From the NCBI GenBank assembly GCA_017609945.1, contig JAFCCZ010000008.1, positions 1-27,856 of the forward strand: DNA of 27,856 bases, written 5' to 3'. Positions within the stretch are counted from its first letter, which is position 1. Each line of letters starts with the position of its first letter. The notes beneath the pieces are model-generated. The model was not told where the DNA came from and made no database searches. It saw only the letters and a list, made by a program, of their open reading frames with translations. This document shows, one piece after another, positions 13,357 through 19,891 of the stretch. A program made the translations under genes and the position numbers. The stretch comes from Candidatus Iainarchaeum sp. Its GTDB lineage: Archaea; Iainarchaeota; Iainarchaeia; Iainarchaeales; GCA-2688035.

Positions 13357-14580
13357 TCACTTTTTTGGGACGGCAGGCCTGGCCCGCTCTTTTGGAATAA
13401 GCTGAAGGTAGATTCCAACCGTCATGAACACTCCGAAAAGCATTGCAAATGGGGTAACAATAAGCTCTGCAATTGACTCGGCAATAGATTGCGCAATGCC
13501 TGTTCTAATGCTCTCCAAAGCAAGTTGCATCTCCTCACCTGAAATACTTTCGCCCCCTGCAGCAGCGGAATCAATCATTGAAATAGATTGCAGGAAGTCT
13601 CCCGCTCCCCAAATGTTTTCCGGGATTAGGGGGCCGACTGCAAACGAAAAAATAGCCGTGAGAATCATGCTTGCCAAGGCGAACACTATGACTGACACTA
13701 CGCCCCCGATTACCATTGCAGCAAAAATGTCAAGAACTTTCCCCTTGGTCAAGCTAAGGGAAGTTCTGATTGAATCCAAAGGCCCTGTTCCCCTAGAGAG
13801 AAACACAGGGGTATTGCAGAAAACGCGGATTGAGCAGTAAATCATTACCGCAAAATATGCGACAAAAACAAACGCAAAAAGGATTAGGAAAAGCGGCTGC
13901 AAAATTGACAGCAAAACCAGCACAACAAGCGAAGGCGGAAACAGCAAAAAGTACTTGTTAACAACAATTGCCTCATTGTCCTGGCTTCCCGAAAAGAAAA
14001 GGTAAACCGGGGCAACTATTAGGGCAAGGGCAATAAGACCAAAAAGAATTAATGCAACCAAAAGAAGAGCCAGGTTGAATAGTGAGAGTACGGCAAAAAG
14101 CATTGCAACCAGAATGGCGACCCCCAAAAGCCATGCCTTTCGGTGAACCCAAAAAAAGGAAACCAAAAACGCTTCAGCCAAAAGCAAAACAAAAAACCAA
14201 ACAAGCCTTGAAAGCGGGAATTCCGCGTACTGGGTGTTAGAGGACCTGAACGCAAAAAAGTTCATTAAAACTGAGATGTAAAGGTTTACGACAACGCTGG
14301 CCACAGTGAGAACAAGTATTAAAACAGCGAATAAGAATACTGTGGAAAGAATATTGGCTGCAAAAAAGTCGGGATTGGCAGTTATTTCAAAAAGGAAGTT
14401 TGTGGGATTTGAAACAAGGCTGGAAATTAAAGGTCCAAAGGCAAGCAGGAAGGCCCCTGCAACCAAAACAATTGAAATGATTGAAACAGCCCAAACAATG
14501 AGAGCATATTTTATTGCTTCCCTGTTGGAAACCCAGGAAAGGGCGAACTTTACAATTTCAGTGTAATTCAAACTACCCAT
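13357..14580 (-). CDS. Polytopic membrane protein, unknown function
   Basis: A 407-residue integral membrane protein with roughly eight hydrophobic segments, many of them long runs of Leu, Val, Phe and Ala. A segment FLSRGTGPLDSIRTSLSLTKGKVLDIFAAM (residues about 268-297, quoted here only as FLSRGTGPLDSIRTSL) resembles the cytoplasmic loop that repeats in DUF-type glycerophosphodiester phosphodiesterase membrane domains, but I would not assign a function. The final basic end is KERARPAVPKK. The in-frame ATG 20 residues upstream (14640) lies inside the tmk coding region; I take 14580 because the first hydrophobic helix follows normally and a TATA-like ATTTAAATATC (minus strand, about 14607-14617) lies about 30 bases before it. 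Confidence 0.75.
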   Translation of the reverse strand: MGSLNYTEIVKFALSWVSNREAIKYALIVWAVSIISIVLVAGAFLLAFGPLISSLVSNPTNFLFEITANPDFFAANILSTVFLFAVLILVLTVASVVVNLYISVLMNFFAFRSSNTQYAEFPLSRLVWFFVLLLAEAFLVSFFWVHRKAWLLGVAILVAMLFAVLSLFNLALLLVALILFGLIALALIVAPVYLFFSGSQDNEAIVVNKYFLLFPPSLVVLVLLSILQPLFLILFAFVFVAYFAVMIYCSIRVFCNTPVFLSRGTGPLDSIRTSLSLTKGKVLDIFAAMVIGGVVSVIVFALASMILTAIFSFAVGPLIPENIWGAGDFLQSISMIDSAAAGGESISGEEMQLALESIRTGIAQSIAESIAELIVTPFAMLFGVFMTVGIYLQLIPKERARPAVPKK

Positions 14581-14612
14581 GCAAAACCAACATACTAAAG
14601 CAGAGGAGATAT

Positions 14613-15251
14613 TTAAATGTGCTTCCCAACGGCCTTCCAAACCATTTCGTGGATTTCCTCAATTGAAAGAAGCTTTTCTCCAACAACGCAGTCAATCTTC
14701 TCCCAGTCCTGCTGCTCTGCAAGGGAGAGATAAATCTTGCGAACGCCCTTAAGGTATGCAGGATTCTGCTCGTGCAAATCCCTTTCCCTGCCCTCGGCAT
14801 CCATAAGACCCTGGGAAATTTCCGCCGGAACATCCAAGTAAATTGTAACAGCCGGCTCTGGAAGCCTTGACTCAACGCCCTTAACCCACTCAATGAATTC
14901 CTTTTGCTTTTCACCTGAAAGCTTTGCGGCCTGGTGCGCAATATTTGAAGCGGTAAAGCGGTCGGCAACCACAATCTTGCCACCGGCAAGGGATTCCTCG
15001 ATTGACTTCGCCACATCATAGCGGTCCAACGCATAGAGAAGAGAGGGGAACTCGGGGGGCAATTCCTCAATTGAGCCAAATTCCCCGCTTAAGTACTTTT
15101 TAACAAGAGAGCCTGAAAAGGTTTCATAGCGCGGGAAGGAAATTAGCTCGGCCTCGCGGCCAGCCCCTTCAAGCCTTTCAACCAAGCGCTTTGCCTGGGT
15201 TGCCTTGCCACTCGCATCCGAGCCCTCAATTACAATAAATTTTCCGGCCAT
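14613..15251 (-). CDS. tmk: Thymidylate kinase
   Basis: Phosphorylates dTMP to dTDP for DNA synthesis. The 212 residues fit the family. The P-loop is GSDASGKAT (10-18), followed by the nucleoside-binding ISFPRYETFSG, then ALDRYDVAKSIEE with the conserved DR pair, VVADRFTASNIAHQAAK and TIYLDVPAEIS (the conserved DVP strand). The usual GxDGxGKST P-loop is GSDASGKAT here. The ATG at 15249-15251 is preceded by a TATA-like CTTTAATTC (minus strand, about 15275-15283), about 28 bases upstream, so the mRNA is probably leaderless. The stop lies 32 bases from the start of the downstream polytopic protein gene. Confidence 0.95.
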   Translation of the reverse strand: MAGKFIVIEGSDASGKATQAKRLVERLEGAGREAELISFPRYETFSGSLVKKYLSGEFGSIEELPPEFPSLLYALDRYDVAKSIEESLAGGKIVVADRFTASNIAHQAAKLSGEKQKEFIEWVKGVESRLPEPAVTIYLDVPAEISQGLMDAEGRERDLHEQNPAYLKGVRKIYLSLAEQQDWEKIDCVVGEKLLSIEEIHEMVWKAVGKHI

Positions 15252-15326
15252 AATAAACCAATTTTGGGCAAAAATGAATTAAAGGGAATGGGTTAAAAAA
15301 ACTGCCGTAGACAACTCTTAATGCAC

Positions 15327-15397
15327 GCGACCGTGGTGTAGTGGTAACATTAGACCCTTCCAAGGTCTCGTCCCGGGTTCGAGTCCCGGCGGTCGCA
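15327..15397 (+). tRNA. tRNA-Gly (anticodon TCC)
   Basis: A cloverleaf without intron: acceptor GCGACCG/CGGTCGC, anticodon stem AGACC/GGTCT enclosing CTTCCAA (anticodon TCC, reading GGA), T-stem CCGGG/CCCGG with loop TTCGAGT, discriminator A15397. CCA is not encoded. A TATA-like TTAAAAAAA patch is centred about 30 bases upstream (near 15297). It is nearly identical to the exons of tRNA-Gly(GCC) except in the anticodon and part of the D arm. Confidence 0.95.
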
Positions 15398-15398
15398 A

Positions 15399-15449
15399 AG
15401 AACCTTTTCGGAGCACTCGCTTCGCTCGCTTCCAAAAGGTTCACGAAAA
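15399..15449 (+). repeat. tRNA-trailing hairpin element, copy 3
   Basis: This element directly follows tRNA-Gly(TCC). GAACCTTTT pairs perfectly with AAAAGGTTC over nine bases; inside, GGAGC pairs with GCTTC and the apex is ACTCGCTTCGCTC. It ends TTCACGAAAA like the copy at 13265. It lies between the tRNA and the RNase P protein gene, whose GTG start is 15 bases further on. Confidence 0.85.
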
Positions 15450-15463
15450 CAGAAGTTGGTTGT

Positions 15464-15769
15464 GTGAGGAAAAAGGGAAAGGCCTTTGTGAAAGAGATTG
15501 CCCTTGAAAGAATTTACAGGCTGTTTGAGCTGGCCGGAAAAGAGTTTGGAAAAGGGAACGTTGAGAGGGCCAACAGATACGTTGGGGTGGCGCGAAAGAT
15601 TAGCTCAAGGAACAAGGCAACGATTCCAACGGAACTGAAGGCAAGCTTCTGCAAGAAGTGCCACTGTTTTTTGAAAAAGGGAAAGAACTCCGATTTGAAG
15701 AAAACCGACAGATGGCTTGAAGTAAGCTGCTGGGAGTGCGGCGCAAGCTTTAAGAGGCGGTTAAAATGA
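15464..15769 (+). CDS. rnp4: RNase P protein component 4 (Rpp21/Rpr2 family)
   Basis: A protein subunit of archaeal RNase P, which trims tRNA 5' leaders. The 101 residues match family length. The helical N-terminus (VKEIALERIYRLFELAG, then ANRYVGVARKISSRNKATIP) is the segment that binds the partner Rpp29. The zinc ribbon is C63-x2-C66 (FCKKCH) and C89-x2-C92 (SCWECG). The start is GTG at 15464, chosen because the family begins here; the open frame reaches back to 15341, but that part reads through tRNA-Gly and its hairpin. No ATG is available. The stop overlaps the Nudix gene (ATGA, 15766-15769). The gene lies directly downstream of a tRNA that RNase P would process. Confidence 0.92.
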   Translation: MRKKGKAFVKEIALERIYRLFELAGKEFGKGNVERANRYVGVARKISSRNKATIPTELKASFCKKCHCFLKKGKNSDLKKTDRWLEVSCWECGASFKRRLK

Positions 15770-16197
15770 GCAGCCCGGGAAACGTTGTAAAGGTAGGCAT
15801 TGGAGTAATGGTGAGGAATGAGAATGGCGAAATGCTTATGGGAAGGCGCGGCCCTGAAGCAAAGAATGAGAGGGGCAAGTGGAACTTTCCGGGTGGAGAA
15901 CTAGATTTTGGGGAAACACTGTTTGAGTGCGCAAAAAGAGAGGCAATGGAAGAGTACGCTGTTGAGGTTGAGCCGACCAGAATTCTAAAAGTTATAGACC
16001 ACATTCTGGAAGAAGAGAAACAGCACTGGGTAAACCCAATAATTGAGGCACGGCTGGTGAAGGGAGAACCAAAACTAATGGAACCGCACAAAACAGACAA
16101 AATTGGGTGGTTTCCGATTGACTCTTTGCCAGGGGAATTAACGGTTAACATGAAAGAATTGTTCAAGGAGATAAAAGAAGGCAAGATAAAGATTTAG
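15766..16197 (+). CDS. Nudix hydrolase
   Basis: A 143-residue pyrophosphohydrolase for a nucleoside-diphosphate-linked substrate that cannot be named from sequence. The Nudix box G-x5-E-x7-R-E-A-x-E-E is complete from G44 (GGELDFGE, then TLFECAKREAMEE), except that the final conserved Gly is Ala (A65). MLMGRRGPEAKNERGKWNFP before the box is the usual substrate-side strand. Single-domain length is normal. The ATG overlaps the stop of the RNase P protein gene by ATGA, so the two are one operon. The closest subgroup, from the GKWNFPGGELDFGE motif, looks like the MutT/NUDT15-type housekeeping group, which is only tentative. Confidence 0.92.
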   Translation: MSSPGNVVKVGIGVMVRNENGEMLMGRRGPEAKNERGKWNFPGGELDFGETLFECAKREAMEEYAVEVEPTRILKVIDHILEEEKQHWVNPIIEARLVKGEPKLMEPHKTDKIGWFPIDSLPGELTVNMKELFKEIKEGKIKI

Positions 16198-16239
16198 CAA
16201 TGCTTAAAAGCCTGAAAGGACATACTTTTTTGATACAAC

Positions 16240-16824
16240 ATGAGTCCGCCGAGATCTGTCAAAAGGGAAAAGCCGGAAAAGGTAGTTACCCTAACATCAG
16301 GAGGAGCTAATTTTAAGATAGAGTTATGGCCTAAGGGGATAAACATCCTCAGGCAACGGCCAGCGGGAAGATACGTGTCCATTGGCAGGCTTACTTTTAG
16401 GCCTCACCAGCACCCCCGGCACACAGATGATCCAGGCCTTTTGGAGCTCAACGGCTCGTTTACTCTTGAACCATTGCCAGATGCAGCGAAGACGCGTGAG
16501 ACAGAAATAGAACTGGTCAGTGCGGCAGAGGGGCTGGTATCGGAAAAGCACCCGGAAATAAGAGAGGTGGTCGGAAAGGTGGTGGACACGCGAAACCTTA
16601 AGGAGCCACTGGACGTTGGAAGAATTTTTACTGAGTTGATTACGCTAAAAGAAGCGGGCGGCAGGTTTGCGCTGGCAAGGAAAAAACATGCGCAAACAGC
16701 GGCAGCAAAGATACGGGCAAGACAAGCCGCAAAAAGCAGGGGGCCAGTAGTGCCACCAAAAAAGACGGCAAAGAAAACGGTAACGCGCAAAATGCCTCCC
16801 ATCGGGCCAAGGCGCAGGCGTTAA
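16240..16824 (+). CDS. Hypothetical protein with Arg/Lys-rich C-terminus
   Basis: A 194-residue protein of unknown function. Residues 14-80 look beta-rich (KVVTLTSGGANFKIELWPKG ... SIGRLTFRPHQHP), 85-140 helical and acidic, and 145-194 strongly basic (ARKKHAQTAAAKIRARQAA ... KKTAKKTVTRKMPP ... RRRR). The tail suggests nucleic-acid or ribosome binding. No cysteine, signal peptide or membrane helix. The gene stands alone between the Nudix gene and the ribosomal operon, with its own A/T-rich upstream region (about 16203-16211). Confidence 0.6.
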   Translation: MSPPRSVKREKPEKVVTLTSGGANFKIELWPKGINILRQRPAGRYVSIGRLTFRPHQHPRHTDDPGLLELNGSFTLEPLPDAAKTRETEIELVSAAEGLVSEKHPEIREVVGKVVDTRNLKEPLDVGRIFTELITLKEAGGRFALARKKHAQTAAAKIRARQAAKSRGPVVPPKKTAKKTVTRKMPPIGPRRRR

Positions 16825-16852
16825 GCAAGCTTTTTAAAGCTTTTCAGAGGGA

Positions 16853-16927
16853 AAGATTATATTAAAGTGCTTTTTTTTGCTCCCTTAGGGTAGAGCAAAA
16901 GAGCGCTCCGAAAGGAGCTGAGAAATC
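16853..16927 (+). promoter_or_regulatory. Promoter and structured leader of the S19e operon
   Basis: TATA-like boxes occur at about 16826-16834 (TTTTTAAAG) and 16853-16864 (GATTATATTAAA). Downstream, TTTTGCT (16875-16881) can pair with AGCAAAA (16894-16900) around CCC-TTA-GGG. A second hairpin, GCTCC-GAAA-GGAGC (16905-16918), has a GNRA tetraloop, and its 3' arm is the GGAG Shine-Dalgarno, ten bases before the S19e ATG (16928). The leader could therefore hide the ribosome-binding site. Whether the first hairpin is transcribed depends on which TATA box is used. Confidence 0.55.
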
Positions 16928-17605
16928 ATGGGAATATACGATGTTCACGCTACCGCCTTGATTGACGCAATAGCCGAGGATCTCAAAGGGCGGGTAAAGC
17001 AACCTGGGTGGATGGACTTTGTCAAAACCGGAAGGCACAGGGAAAGGGGACCGCACAGAACAGACTGGTTTTACGTAAGAATGGCCAGCATTCTCTACCG
17101 CACATACAGGGAAGGGCTTGTTGGAACAAACCGCCTGAAAAGCTATTACGGCGGAAGAAAGAACAGGGGCGCAAGGCCTCACAAACACTTCAAGGCAGGG
17201 GGAAAAGTGATAAGGGTTTGCCTGCAAGAGCTTGAAAAGCTTGGCCTGCTGAAGAAGGAAAAGGCAGGGAGAAGCCTTTCAGGCAAGGGAGCAAGTTATT
17301 TGAACCAGAAGGCAAAAGAGGTAAAAAAGGTCTTGGACGAGAAAGCCGCGAAGGAGGCATCTGCAAAGCCAAAGCCGGTTGTTAAGGTTGAAAAAATGAG
17401 TGAAGAGAAAAAGGCTGAGGACCCTGCGCAAAAGGCTGAAGAGAAGAAAACGGAAAAGCCGGATGAGAAGAGGCCTGAAGAGGGCAAGGGAGAAAAGCAC
17501 GCTGAAAACGTTGAAAAGAAGGGTGAAGAGGAAAAGGGGGCTAAGGAAAAGCAAGCTGAAAAGGAGGTTGCAGAAACGCCAAAGCCTGAAGAGGGGAAAA
17601 AATGA
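16928..17605 (+). CDS. rps19e: Ribosomal protein S19e with a long Lys/Glu-rich tail
   Basis: Small-subunit ribosomal protein found in archaea and eukaryotes. Residues 1-140 carry the S19e fold: YDVHATALIDAIAEDLK, PGWMDFVKTG, TDWFYVRMASILYRTYREG, and the conserved GRKNRGARPHKHFKAGGKVI (the R-G-x-R-P-x-H basic loop), then LQELEKLGLLKK. Usual archaeal S19e is about 150 residues; here residues about 143-225 add a low-complexity tail of Lys, Glu and Ala (AEEKKTEKPDEKRPEEG and similar). It is the first gene of an eight-gene run ending at ftsY, and overlaps the next start by ATGA (17602-17605). Confidence 0.95.
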   Translation: MGIYDVHATALIDAIAEDLKGRVKQPGWMDFVKTGRHRERGPHRTDWFYVRMASILYRTYREGLVGTNRLKSYYGGRKNRGARPHKHFKAGGKVIRVCLQELEKLGLLKKEKAGRSLSGKGASYLNQKAKEVKKVLDEKAAKEASAKPKPVVKVEKMSEEKKAEDPAQKAEEKKTEKPDEKRPEEGKGEKHAENVEKKGEEEKGAKEKQAEKEVAETPKPEEGKK

Positions 17606-17901
17606 CCGAGCTCGACGAAATAAGGCAGAAGAAAATGGAGGAGCTGAGGCAAAAGCAGGAGGCAGAGGCTGAAACTGAACAAAAGCTTGATGTCCTGGTT
17701 AAGAGGCTGTTGACAGAGGAGGCAAGGGAAAGGCTTTCAAATGTCAAGCTGGTTAACAAGGAGGTTTACTTCAAGGCAGTTCAAACAATAATTTACCTCT
17801 TCAACGCAGGGCAGGTTCAGGGAAAAATTGATGAAGAGCAGTTGAAGGGATTGCTGAAAAAGTTGACGGAGAAAAAGGAAATAAACATTAAGAGAAAGTG
17901 A
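17602..17901 (+). CDS. PDCD5/TFAR19-like DNA-binding protein
   Basis: A 99-residue helical protein of the PDCD5 family, conserved in archaea next to rps19e and of uncertain role, possibly DNA or chaperonin related. Family features: ELDEIRQKKMEELRQKQ at the N-terminus, then LLTEEARERLSNVKLVNKE (the conserved A-R-E-R-L-S-N-x-x-L-V motif), and GKIDEEQLKGLLKKL near the C-terminus. It overlaps rps19e by four bases, and rpl39e starts five bases after it. Confidence 0.92.
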   Translation: MTELDEIRQKKMEELRQKQEAEAETEQKLDVLVKRLLTEEARERLSNVKLVNKEVYFKAVQTIIYLFNAGQVQGKIDEEQLKGLLKKLTEKKEINIKRK

Positions 17902-17906
17902 TTTTT

Positions 17907-18110
17907 ATGAGCAGCAACAAGGACCAGGATTTGAAGAAGTACCTTATCTCGGCGAGGAAAAAGATCGGGCCAGGGCTTACGAACGCGCCTGTGTGGGTAA
18001 TGCAGAAGGCGGGTAAGAGAATTTGGAATCCTAAGGCCCATAGGAACTGGAGAGACACCAGCTTGGGAGAAAAGTTCAGGAAACTTAAAAAAAGAGAGGG
18101 AAAGGCGTAG
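17907..18110 (+). CDS. rpl39e: Ribosomal protein L39e
   Basis: A very basic 67-residue large-subunit protein that lines the exit tunnel. NAPVWVMQKAGKR and NPKAHRNWRDTSLG match the family's V-P-x-W-V-x-x-K-T and R-x-W-R-x-x-x-L motifs. Usual archaeal L39e is about 51 residues; the N-terminus here (SSNKDQDLKKYLISARKKIG) and a C-terminal basic stretch make it longer. I chose the ATG at 17907; a GTG at 17898 is in frame but overlaps the upstream coding end. It sits in the canonical order between pdcd5 and rpl31e. Confidence 0.88.
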   Translation: MSSNKDQDLKKYLISARKKIGPGLTNAPVWVMQKAGKRIWNPKAHRNWRDTSLGEKFRKLKKREGKA

Positions 18111-18113
18111 TGA

Positions 18114-18569
18114 ATGGCAAAGAAGGAGAAAAAGGCTGAAAAGACGCCGGAGGAAAGGCAGTTTGTGGTTTCCTTCTCAAAGGTTTACAGGGCACCACGC
18201 CCAAAGAGAGCATTCCGCGCAATAAACTTCCTGAAAAAGTTTGCATTCAAGCACTTCAGGGCTTCGAATGAAAACGTGTTTATCTCACAGGCAGTGAACG
18301 AGGCAGTGTGGGGAAAGGGAAGAGAGCATATCCCAAGAAAACTTGAGATAAAGGTTGTGAAGGAAGAGGACAGGGCAAGGATTTACCTAAAGGACGAGAA
18401 GATTAAAAAGCCCAAAAAGGAGAAGCCAGAGGAAAAGAAAGAGGAAAAAAAGGCCGAAAGTAAAGAGGAGGCCGCTGAAAAGGAAGAAATTGAAAAGAAA
18501 AAGAAGGAGAAAAAGGCCAAGGAAAAGGCCGCAGAGCTCTCCCAAATAAAAAGGGGCACAGGCAAGTAA
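18114..18569 (+). CDS. rpl31e: Ribosomal protein L31e with a Lys/Glu-rich tail
   Basis: A large-subunit protein near the tunnel exit. Residues 1-95 hold the L31e core: QFVVSFSKVYRAPRPKRAFRAI (described as FVVSFSKVYRAPRPKRA), then INFLKKFAFKHF, then SQAVNEAVWGKGREHIPRKL and the strand RARIYL. Archaeal L31e is usually 80-95 residues, so the low-complexity tail from about 103 to 151 (KKPKKEKPEEKKEEKKAES and similar) is an addition resembling the S19e tail. It starts three bases after the rpl39e stop. Confidence 0.93.
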   Translation: MAKKEKKAEKTPEERQFVVSFSKVYRAPRPKRAFRAINFLKKFAFKHFRASNENVFISQAVNEAVWGKGREHIPRKLEIKVVKEEDRARIYLKDEKIKKPKKEKPEEKKEEKKAESKEEAAEKEEIEKKKKEKKAKEKAAELSQIKRGTGK

Positions 18570-18584
18570 AGGCAAGTGAGCCAA

Positions 18585-19241
18585 ATGAATATTGAAATGG
18601 GCACGGTGAAAAGCAGCCCCTTTGTCGGAGTTTTTTCGGTTGTAACCGACAAGATTGCGCTGTTTCCAAAAGTGATGGAAACAAAGGAAAAAAAGAAAGT
18701 GGAAAAGCTGTTTGGGCTGGAAACAATCTACACAAGCCTTGCAAACAGCAGCCTTCTCGGGGTTCTTGCAATAGGAAACTCACACGGTTTTGCGGTTTCG
18801 GAAATAGCTGAACAGGACGAGATTGACGCGCTGCAGGAAAGCGGAATAAGAATAAAAAAGGTTTTAGGCATAACTGCGTTGGGAAACCTGGTGGGATGCA
18901 ACGACGAAAAAGCGTTCTGCTCAAAAGCGGTTCCTAAAAAAACGGTTGAGGAGATTGGAAAAGCGTTGAACGTTGAGTGCGTTGAAACCGAGATTGCGGA
19001 AAGCGACCTTGTTGGAAGCAACATCGTGCTGACAAACAAGGGGTTCATCGCAAACCCACTGGTTTCGGAGGAAGAGTTTAAGAAAATTGAAAAGGAAACT
19101 GGATTGGAAGGAGCAACGGCAACAGCAAACTTTGGCGACAAGTTTGTCGGAAACGGCGTGATTGCAAACAGCAACGCTGCGCTTGCCGGGCTTCGCACAA
19201 CAGGACACGAGCTTATAAGGATTGACGAAGGACTAAGCTGA
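18585..19241 (+). CDS. eif6: Translation initiation factor aIF6
   Basis: The ribosome anti-association factor that binds the large subunit (near L23/L14). The pentein-type repeats are visible: SSPFVGVFSVVTDKIALFP, NSSLLGVLAIGNSHGFAV, TALGNLVGCNDEKAF, GSNIVLTNKGFIANPLVS, ANFGDKFVGNGVIANSNAAL. About 218 residues, a normal length. The start is ambiguous: GTG 18576, ATG 18585 or ATG 18597. I list the ATG at 18585. It sits in the usual place between rpl31e and rpl18a. Confidence 0.95.
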   Translation: MNIEMGTVKSSPFVGVFSVVTDKIALFPKVMETKEKKKVEKLFGLETIYTSLANSSLLGVLAIGNSHGFAVSEIAEQDEIDALQESGIRIKKVLGITALGNLVGCNDEKAFCSKAVPKKTVEEIGKALNVECVETEIAESDLVGSNIVLTNKGFIANPLVSEEEFKKIEKETGLEGATATANFGDKFVGNGVIANSNAALAGLRTTGHELIRIDEGLS

Positions 19242-19251
19242 GGTAATTGCA

Positions 19252-19458
19252 ATGAAAATATTTGAAGTAAGCGGACAGTATACACAAAAAGGCAAAACAA
19301 TAAAGTTTGCGATGAAGGTAAAGGCCGAAAGCAACAGCTATGCAACCGAAAAGGTTCTTTGCCTGATAGGGAGCAAGCACAAGATAAAGAGAAGGCAAAT
19401 AACCCTGAATGAAACAAGGGAGATAGGTGATACAAATGGCGGAGAAAAAGCAAGTTGA
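19252..19458 (+). CDS. rpl18a: Ribosomal protein L18Ae (LX)
   Basis: A 68-residue large-subunit protein. MKIFEVSGQYTQKGKTIKF, then the AES...YATEKVLCLIGSKHKIKRRQI stretch match LX/L18a, whose usual archaeal length is 60-80. A GAGGT Shine-Dalgarno lies at 19240-19244, overlapping the aIF6 stop. Its 3' end overlaps the prefoldin start by 23 bases. Confidence 0.93.
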   Translation: MKIFEVSGQYTQKGKTIKFAMKVKAESNSYATEKVLCLIGSKHKIKRRQITLNETREIGDTNGGEKAS

Positions 19459-19891
19459 ACTAAAGGGACGGCAGGTTCTACAGGCCTATCAGGCAGAGCA
19501 GGCAAAGTTAGAGAGCATGCAGAGAAAAATGCAAGCGCTCCAAACCCTAATGGTTGAAACTGCCACAGCCGAACAGGCACTCAACGAAATCAAGAAAGCG
19601 GGAAAAAACCAGAAAATAATGGTTGCCCTGGGAGCAGGGGTATATGTTGAGGCTGCACTTGAGTCAAACAAACGGGTTAAAACAGGGCTTGGGGACGGAG
19701 TGCTAATGGGCTCAACTGTGGAAAAATCCCTAAAAGACCTTGCCAAGAGAAAAGAAGAAATCCAGAAAGATATTATTGGTGTCCAAAAGGAGGAAAGTGC
19801 TGCAGTGCAAAACCTCAGAAATATTGGCACGGCAATAGAGAATGTAAGAAGGAAGGAAACAGAAGCACCCAAAAACCAAAGCGTGAGCTGA
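19436..19891 (+). CDS. pfdA: Prefoldin subunit alpha
   Basis: A chaperone subunit that with prefoldin beta forms the jellyfish-shaped hexamer holding unfolded proteins. The layout is coiled coil (about 4-55), a beta-hairpin core (MVALGAGVYVEAALESNKRVKTGLG, described as LGAGVYVEA ... GDGVLMGSTVEKS), then coiled coil (about 95-135). The start ATG (19436) follows GGTGAT (19426-19431). It overlaps rpl18a and ends exactly at the ftsY start. Confidence 0.93.
   Translation: MAEKKQVELKGRQVLQAYQAEQAKLESMQRKMQALQTLMVETATAEQALNEIKKAGKNQKIMVALGAGVYVEAALESNKRVKTGLGDGVLMGSTVEKSLKDLAKRKEEIQKDIIGVQKEESAAVQNLRNIGTAIENVRRKETEAPKNQSVS

Noticed and set aside
13134..15397. tRNA genes as attachment sites of an integrated element
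   Set aside because: No integrase gene and no 3'-tRNA fragment repeated at a distance. The shared sequence after each tRNA is a hairpin, not an attachment core.
13265..15449. Insertion sequence between the tRNA-Gly genes
   Set aside because: The shared ends are short hairpins, and the interval holds a membrane protein and tmk with no transposase or terminal target duplications.
15341..15463. N-terminal extension of the RNase P protein through tRNA-Gly
   Set aside because: This stretch is the tRNA-Gly(TCC) sequence and its trailer hairpin read as codons. The family begins at the GTG at 15464.
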